Source of the DNA: Bacteroidales bacterium UBA714
GTDB lineage: Bacteria; Bacteroidota; Bacteroidia; Bacteroidales; UBA932
Assembly: GCA_002298075.1 (NCBI GenBank)
Contig: DBLW01000072.1
Location: forward strand, 14,674 to 21,132
Length of the DNA stretch: 6,459 nucleotides
Direction: 5' to 3'
Positions 6,368 through 6,459 of the stretch are shown here, piece by piece (the first letter of the stretch is position 1; each line of letters begins with the position of its first letter). The notes beneath the pieces were generated by a model. That model saw nothing but the letters and a program-made list of their open reading frames with translations, had not been told where the DNA came from and ran no database searches. The position numbers were made by a program, and so were the translations under genes.

Positions 6368-6398
6368 CGGGACGTTTGGCCTTCGGGCTTTTGTCTTG
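6368..6398 (+). other. UUCG-tetraloop hairpin in the tRNA-Thr/tRNA-Tyr spacer
   Basis: An inner stem GGCC/GGCT (6378-6381, 6386-6389, one G:U pair) closes a C(UUCG)G tetraloop. After a small internal T-rich loop, an outer stem pairs 6368-6374 (CGGGACG) with 6392-6398 (TGTCTTG) using several G:U pairs. The wobble pairs fit only plus-strand RNA, pointing to an RNA structure in the tRNA precursor. It ends 15 nt before tRNA-Tyr. Confidence 0.4.
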
Positions 6399-6413
6399 GT
6401 GGCATGCGAAAAC

Positions 6414-6459
6414 GGGAGAATACCAGAGTGGCCAAATGGGGCAGACTGTAAATCTGCTG
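6414..6459 (+). tRNA. tRNA-Tyr (anticodon GUA), 3' truncated by window edge
   Basis: Acceptor 5' arm GGGAGAA (6414-6420), TA, a 3-bp D stem CCA/TGG around GAGTGGCCAAA (as in bacterial tRNA-Tyr), then the anticodon stem GCAGA/TCTGC (6441-6445, 6453-6457) with loop CTGTAAA. Anticodon GTA is at 6448-6450. The layout matches E. coli tRNA-Tyr position by position as far as it goes. The long variable arm, T arm and 3' acceptor strand lie beyond the window. It follows tRNA-Thr(UGU) by 114 nt. Confidence 0.92.

Noticed and set aside
1..6459. Search for CRISPR repeats, insertion sequences, integrase or phage genes, toxin-antitoxin or other defence systems.
   Set aside because: No direct-repeat array, transposase-like protein or terminal inverted repeats were seen; all large frames are accounted for by ordinary gene families. 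The tRNA-Thr gene shows no adjacent integrase or repeated 3' end within the window.

Overview
The window looks like a Bacteroidales (Bacteroidota) chromosome. Every promoter I can place uses the Bacteroidota-type -33 TTTG / -7 TAnnTTTG (or TAnnTTCG) architecture. The start codons lack convincing Shine-Dalgarno sequences. The first gene belongs to a secreted-protein type typical of gut Bacteroidales, and the Dxs protein reads as a Bacteroidota version. The genus cannot be fixed from this sequence.

Layout: (1) 1-1164, plus strand: the 3' part of a gene for a large exported, probably surface-attached, DUF4906/fimbrillin-type protein, cut by the left window edge. It ends in a FISUMP / C-type-lectin-like fold. 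(2) 1208-1245: a strong bidirectional terminator between the convergent genes. (3) 4112-1295, minus strand: a two-gene operon of paralogous 12-TM major facilitator transporters, separated by about 25 bp. (4) 4113-4251: a compact divergent promoter region that drives the transporter operon leftward and dxs rightward. (5) 4252-6171, plus strand: dxs, full length, the first enzyme of the MEP isoprenoid pathway. (6) 6153-6183: a near-consensus promoter overlapping the dxs 3' end, followed by tRNA-Thr(UGU) and the start of tRNA-Tyr(GUA), cut by the right edge. The Thr(UGU)-Tyr(GUA) order matches the start of the thrU-tyrU-glyT-thrT-tufB cluster known from E. coli, so tRNA-Gly, tRNA-Thr(GGU) and tuf probably lie just beyond the window.

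The genes do not form one pathway. Dxs and the tRNA cluster are housekeeping functions, the transporter pair is an accessory nutrient or peptide uptake/export candidate, and the left-edge gene is a cell-surface function. I see no mobile element, CRISPR array, toxin-antitoxin pair or phage gene, and no clear undescribed multi-gene system. The points most worth a second look are the tandem MFSD1-like transporters, an Asn in place of the usual His in the Dxs VDGHD motif, two U:U mismatches in the tRNA-Thr stems, and the regulatory overlap at both ends of dxs.
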